Both the position numbers and the translations under genes were made by a program. This document shows positions 60,889-64,000 of a DNA stretch of 64,000 bases, one piece after another (positions within the stretch are counted from its first letter, which is position 1; every line of letters begins with the position of its first letter). Under the pieces are notes generated by a model. The model worked only from the letters and a program-made list of their open reading frames with translations, was not told where the DNA came from and did no database searches. This DNA is from Hellea sp. (GTDB lineage Bacteria > Pseudomonadota > Alphaproteobacteria > Caulobacterales > Maricaulaceae). The stretch lies in NCBI GenBank assembly GCA_020631215.1, contig JAHDHS010000009.1, positions 1-64,000 of the forward strand, read 5' to 3'.

Positions 60889-62022
60889 ATGAGCCAGCCG
60901 ACTGACATTTCCCAAATCCGCCCTTGGCGCACGATAGAGCGGCGCAAGTCGCGGCAGATCAAGGTCGGCGCTGTCAAGGTCGGCGGGGACGCGCCCATCG
61001 CCGTGCAGTCCATGACCAACACCGTCACCCATGATGTCGCCGCGACGGTCGCGCAGATCCGCGCCCTCGAAGAGGCCGGCGCGGATATCGTCCGCGTCTC
61101 CTGCCCCGACCCGGAGAGCTCCAAAGCGTTAAAAGACATCACCAAAGAGATCACCGTGCCCCTCGTGGCCGATATCCACTTCCACTATAAACGCGGCATA
61201 GAGGCGGCGGAGAACGGCGCGGCCTGTCTACGCATCAACCCCGGCAATATTGGCGGGCAGGCGCGGGTCAAAGAAGTCGTCGCCGCCGCGCGCGCCCATG
61301 GCTGCTCTATCCGGATCGGGGTCAATGGCGGATCGCTGGAAAAAGACTTGCTGGAAAAATATGGCGAGCCCTGCCCCGACGCCATGGTGGAGAGCGCGCT
61401 GATGCATGCCCGCATGCTGGAGGATGAAAATTTTCAGGATTACAAGATTTCCGTCAAAGCCTCCGACGTCTTCCTGACGGTCGCCGCCTATCACCAGCTC
61501 GCAGACGCCACCGACGCGCCGCTGCATCTGGGCATCACAGAGGCGGGCGGCACGCGCATCGGCACGGTCAAATCCTCCATCGGTATGGGGAACCTGCTCT
61601 GGGCGGGGATTGGCGATACAATTCGCGTGAGCCTGTCGGCCGATCCGGTCGAGGAAATCAAGGTCGGCTTTGATATGCTAAAATCCCTCGGCCTGCGAAC
61701 CCGCGGCGTCAACATCATCTCCTGCCCCTCCTGCGCGCGGCAAGGCTTTGACGTCATTAAAACCGTCCAAACCCTCGAAGACCGCCTCGCCCATATCTCC
61801 GAACCCATCAGCCTCTCCATCATCGGCTGCGTCGTCAACGGCCCGGGCGAAGCCATGTTCACCGATATCGGCTTTACTGGCGGGTCTGCTGGTTATGGCA
61901 TGATGTACCACGCGGGGAAAAAGACGGGAAAGACAGATAATGACGACATGATCGAGGATATCGTGGCGGCGGTTGAGAAGAAGGCGGTGGAGTTAAGAGG
62001 CGCGAGAGAGGCGGCTGAATAG
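60889..62022 (+). CDS. ispG: 4-hydroxy-3-methylbut-2-en-1-yl diphosphate synthase (flavodoxin)
   Basis: The 377-residue protein has the TIM-barrel start ([21 protein letters not shown]), [30 protein letters not shown], and the [4Fe-4S] part with [12 protein letters not shown] and [10 protein letters not shown]. It converts MEcPP to HMBPP in the MEP isoprenoid pathway. It is the short bacterial form without the plant insertion. Its coding sequence is more GC-rich than that of the next gene. Confidence 0.97.
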   Translation: MSQPTDISQIRPWRTIERRKSRQIKVGAVKVGGDAPIAVQSMTNTVTHDVAATVAQIRALEEAGADIVRVSCPDPESSKALKDITKEITVPLVADIHFHYKRGIEAAENGAACLRINPGNIGGQARVKEVVAAARAHGCSIRIGVNGGSLEKDLLEKYGEPCPDAMVESALMHARMLEDENFQDYKISVKASDVFLTVAAYHQLADATDAPLHLGITEAGGTRIGTVKSSIGMGNLLWAGIGDTIRVSLSADPVEEIKVGFDMLKSLGLRTRGVNIISCPSCARQGFDVIKTVQTLEDRLAHISEPISLSIIGCVVNGPGEAMFTDIGFTGGSAGYGMMYHAGKKTGKTDNDDMIEDIVAAVEKKAVELRGAREAAE

Positions 62023-62035
62023 GTGGCGGAGTGAT

Positions 62036-63421
62036 TTATCCAGAAGAGACGGCGTTATCTATTTCTACTGTCGCCGTCTTTTCCCCAGCATCTACTTTTG
62101 CTTTGACTTTAGGTATTTTTCCGCGCGATCGAAAAGTCTCCCATGCAGAAAGTTCAATTTTGTTTTCATAGTCAGCTTCGACAATTGACTTTAAGTGGGA
62201 TTTTAAAATGTCCATTTTAAGCTTGTTTAAAACTTCTGCTTTTTCTTTATCTGTTAAATCAAGACCGACCATAGAAGTTTGACTGACCTCTTTGGCAATT
62301 ATACTTATTCTAGTGAGATTTAATCTCTGCCTAGTTATTTTCATAATTTCTTCAATCAGAAACTTGGCTAACCGATAGCTTGCATAAATTATAGTTCCGG
62401 CGATCAATGTAAATGGAAGCCTTGATGCAAGCATTGTGTATAAATCCATCTCCTCCATTACTTCATACTTTGCTGACAAATCGGCAGCACCCACAAACAA
62501 AAATGTAGTTAGACCCAATATCAAGGCTAAAGGAACAAGTGTGAAACCTGCATAAGTTTTTATATTCTTTCCGCCCTGTTCTAAAAAACCACTAAATTCA
62601 GCTGGAAATTGATTAATATCATCTTCTAACTTCTTTAGCTCCGATTTCTTTTTTTCAATAGCTGAATTAAGGCCGCTTGATTCATTCGCTTTTTGGTCAA
62701 TTGTATCCTCAAGACTCTGAATTTTAACGCTTAGTGTAGTTTCTTTGCTTCTTACCTCCTCTATACTAGCATCAACTTCTGCTTTCTGTTGAGATAAGCC
62801 TGCAATTTGAGAATTGAGAACCTCAACTTCTGTTTTCTTTTCTTCAATATCGTCTTTGATGGATTGCTGTGACGTTTCAAGCTCGTCAATATTTGCTTCT
62901 TTCTCTTCAACAGCGGCAATAGAAGTTTCACATTTGTTGATAATCTGCGCTTGTAAAGCATTAATCCGCCCTATTTTGTCAATCACATCACTAAAATTGC
63001 CCATCGTTAGCCCTGTAACCTCAACCTTAGTAATAAGAGGGTTTCCAAAATTCTTCCTAGGCGGGACAAAGCCAAATTCTGTAACGACTTCATTCAGAGT
63101 AATGCTAACTGTATTGCCCTCTATTAACTGTTCTTGGTTATCTTTAGATGCACTCGCTATCGACTTCCAAGTAAACCTAACTCTCGTAGACGAGCTGTAG
63201 CCTTCGAGAGTAACTACTATTCTCTGAACGAATGTTGGTTCCTTAAAGTAAAAAGGGAAGTGTTTTTTGCGCCCCTTTTGAAAATTATCTGAATTCGTAT
63301 TGCTAATAAGCTTAGTCGTTTTGTTGGATAGACGATCAAAAAAGTCAGTAGTAAATTCTTGAAATTCTACCTCTTCCTCCTCTACGATTTGTTCTAATAG
63401 TTCATTTGGATCTTCACTCAT
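62036..63421 (-). CDS. AT-rich coiled-coil membrane protein of unknown function
   Basis: The 461-residue protein has an acidic N-terminus (EEEEVEFQEF), a beta-rich region (about 60-150, including VTLEGYSSSTRVRFTWKSI), a long coiled coil (about 160-275, with repeated E/K/Q/S heptads), two membrane helices (about 287-308 and 332-355) and a C-terminal charged domain with DKEKAEVLNKLKMDILKSHL. The coding sequence is strongly AT-rich compared with ispG and the rest of the window, which suggests horizontal acquisition. No known domain is recognised. It is convergent with ispG, 13 bases apart. Confidence 0.75.
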   Translation of the reverse strand: MSEDPNELLEQIVEEEEVEFQEFTTDFFDRLSNKTTKLISNTNSDNFQKGRKKHFPFYFKEPTFVQRIVVTLEGYSSSTRVRFTWKSIASASKDNQEQLIEGNTVSITLNEVVTEFGFVPPRKNFGNPLITKVEVTGLTMGNFSDVIDKIGRINALQAQIINKCETSIAAVEEKEANIDELETSQQSIKDDIEEKKTEVEVLNSQIAGLSQQKAEVDASIEEVRSKETTLSVKIQSLEDTIDQKANESSGLNSAIEKKKSELKKLEDDINQFPAEFSGFLEQGGKNIKTYAGFTLVPLALILGLTTFLFVGAADLSAKYEVMEEMDLYTMLASRLPFTLIAGTIIYASYRLAKFLIEEIMKITRQRLNLTRISIIAKEVSQTSMVGLDLTDKEKAEVLNKLKMDILKSHLKSIVEADYENKIELSAWETFRSRGKIPKVKAKVDAGEKTATVEIDNAVSSG

Positions 63422-63593
63422 AATAACTTTAACCTTCTATTTGTGTTCTTAAAGCACGCCTCTAAGTTGTTTTATCTTAGATCAGATAGGAAAGAACAAA
63501 AGAAAAACAAGACCTGTAGTAAAATTAATTTTAAGGTTTTCCTCTATCGTCAACCAACAAGACCCTTCATCCATGGGTACTTCTTCTGAGCGC

Positions 63594-63634
63594 GACCCTT
63601 CGAGACGGCCCTTCGGGCCTCCTCAGGGTGAGGG
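63594..63634. repeat. REP-like palindromic unit 1
   Basis: The unit reads CCTTCGAGACGG, then CCCTTCGGGCC, then TCCTCAGGGTGAGGG, with an internal stem. It has the layout of the intergenic palindromes common in alphaproteobacteria. The preceding stretch 63422-63593 is AT-rich and shows nothing. Confidence 0.8.
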
Positions 63635-63683
63635 ATGTTTTATAATAAATTCAAGAAATTCCTCTTCCTGAGGCGTGCTCCCT

Positions 63684-63727
63684 CGTCCTTCGAGACGCCG
63701 CCTTGCGGCGGCTCCTCAGGATGAGGG
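63684..63727. repeat. REP-like palindromic unit 2
   Basis: This unit has the same frame as unit 1: CCTTCGAGACG, a GCCGCC/GGCGGC stem, then TCCTCAGGATGAGGG. The stem arms differ from those of unit 1 while remaining paired, which shows compensatory change. Confidence 0.8.
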
Positions 63728-63755
63728 AGTATCTATGCTATATAACCAAAAACCC

Positions 63756-63811
63756 CCCTCATCCTGAGGCTTGTTGCCTCTTTGAGGCAACAAGGGACTC
63801 GCTCGCCTCGA
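63756..63811. repeat. REP-like palindromic unit 3, inverted
   Basis: CCCTCATCCTGAGG runs in the opposite direction to units 1 and 2 and is followed by an 11-base perfect stem CTTGTTGCCTC/GAGGCAACAAG (63770-63780 with 63784-63794), then GGACTCGCTCGCCTCGAC. Confidence 0.7.
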
Positions 63812-63882
63812 CAAAGCTGGAGCTTCGCTACGGCGCAGCCGGGAAGGATTGGTTCAGGCGGTCTCCTATGTTAGGCCGTCTT

Positions 63883-64000
63883 ATGCGTTACACTTGGGTA
63901 TATATCGTGCGCTGCGCGGATGGGCGATTATACCGGCACCTACCGGGGCGAGGATGTCGATACGCGGGTGAGCGAGCATAATCTGGGCGTCTATAAAAAT
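63883..64000 (+). pseudogene. GIY-YIG endonuclease-like gene, frameshifted and cut by the window end
   Basis: ATG CGT TAC... reads MRYTWVYIVRCADGRLY, the start of a GIY-YIG domain (UvrC/YhbQ-like). Past the LY the frame gives no match, but the frame two bases on gives YTGTYRGEDVDTRVSEHN, the rest of the same motif. The break is near 63930 and is equal to a one-base insertion or two-base loss. Either the gene is broken or the base calls are wrong here. The 3' part lies beyond the window. Confidence 0.6.

Noticed and set aside
63703-63882. N-terminal extension of the GIY-YIG reading frame through the REP region
   Set aside because: The extension translates palindromic repeat DNA; the domain begins at the ATG at 63883.

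Overview
The window looks like a chromosome segment of a marine, Caulobacter-related alphaproteobacterium (Hyphomonadaceae/Maricaulales type). The reasons are a CpdR-type single-domain response regulator, a CC0125/CC1285-type lipoprotein, the phoH-ybeY-corC-lnt-XRE-trmB and rimP-nusA-ylxR-infB gene order, a LexA box of the alphaproteobacterial direct-repeat form (GTTC-N7-GTTC), the long alphaproteobacterial dCTP deaminase, and medium GC content. No genome was compared; this placement is from gene content only.

Layout. 1-5300: a partial tRNA-Val, cpdR, an N-formylglutamate amidohydrolase, an XRE regulator behind a sigma54-type promoter, a HisN-type phosphatase, a lipase-like hydrolase, an SCP2 protein and a lipoprotein methyltransferase. 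5384-9702: an Hsp20 gene with a sigma32-type promoter and a ROSE-like RNA thermometer; panE; a bfd-bfr iron-storage pair behind Fur-type sites; a GST-kappa-like protein and a thioesterase. 9899-17958: a secreted repetitive protein, a PQQ-type sugar dehydrogenase, a K+-independent H+-pyrophosphatase, an RHH-membrane-EF-hand protein, small envelope proteins and an LpxH-like phosphoesterase. 18029-32281: miaB, a foreign-looking ORF, a sulfotransferase, then the translation/RNA/envelope housekeeping block. 32334-36269: an SOS-controlled Y-family polymerase and a serralysin-like RTX protease.

36343-44992 is the most unusual region: seven minus-strand genes with short spacings that encode a MORN-like lipoprotein, a periplasmic protein, two VWA proteins each anchored by one N-terminal helix with a conserved Asp, a MotA/TolQ/ExbB channel, a membrane-anchored SUMF1-like repeat protein and a secreted Gln-rich protein. 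I infer a proton-motive-force-driven envelope complex that I cannot match to a named system.

45105-62022 is mainly housekeeping: a DAACS symporter, a radical SAM protein, dcd, apaG, rlmN, a DUF350 protein, a trypsin-like protease, an extensin-like protein, a CDF metal transporter, an acyl-CoA ligase, a PiT phosphate transporter, a porin with a triple Pho box, an XdhC-like protein, rodZ, dsbB, coq7 and ispG. A set of strong inverted repeats separates coq7 from ispG. The end of the window (62036-64000) has an accessory character: an AT-rich coiled-coil membrane protein, three REP-like palindromes and a frameshifted GIY-YIG gene cut by the window edge.

Regulation readable from DNA: RpoN-type (1657), RpoH-type plus ROSE (5384-5504), Fur-type (7248-7284 and 7509-7573), LexA (33616), PhoB-type (57754-57782), and several intrinsic terminators. 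Non-genic stretches over 300 bases are 12084-12389 (a tandem 41-42 base duplication and the hppA leader) and 63422-63882 (AT-rich, then REP units).
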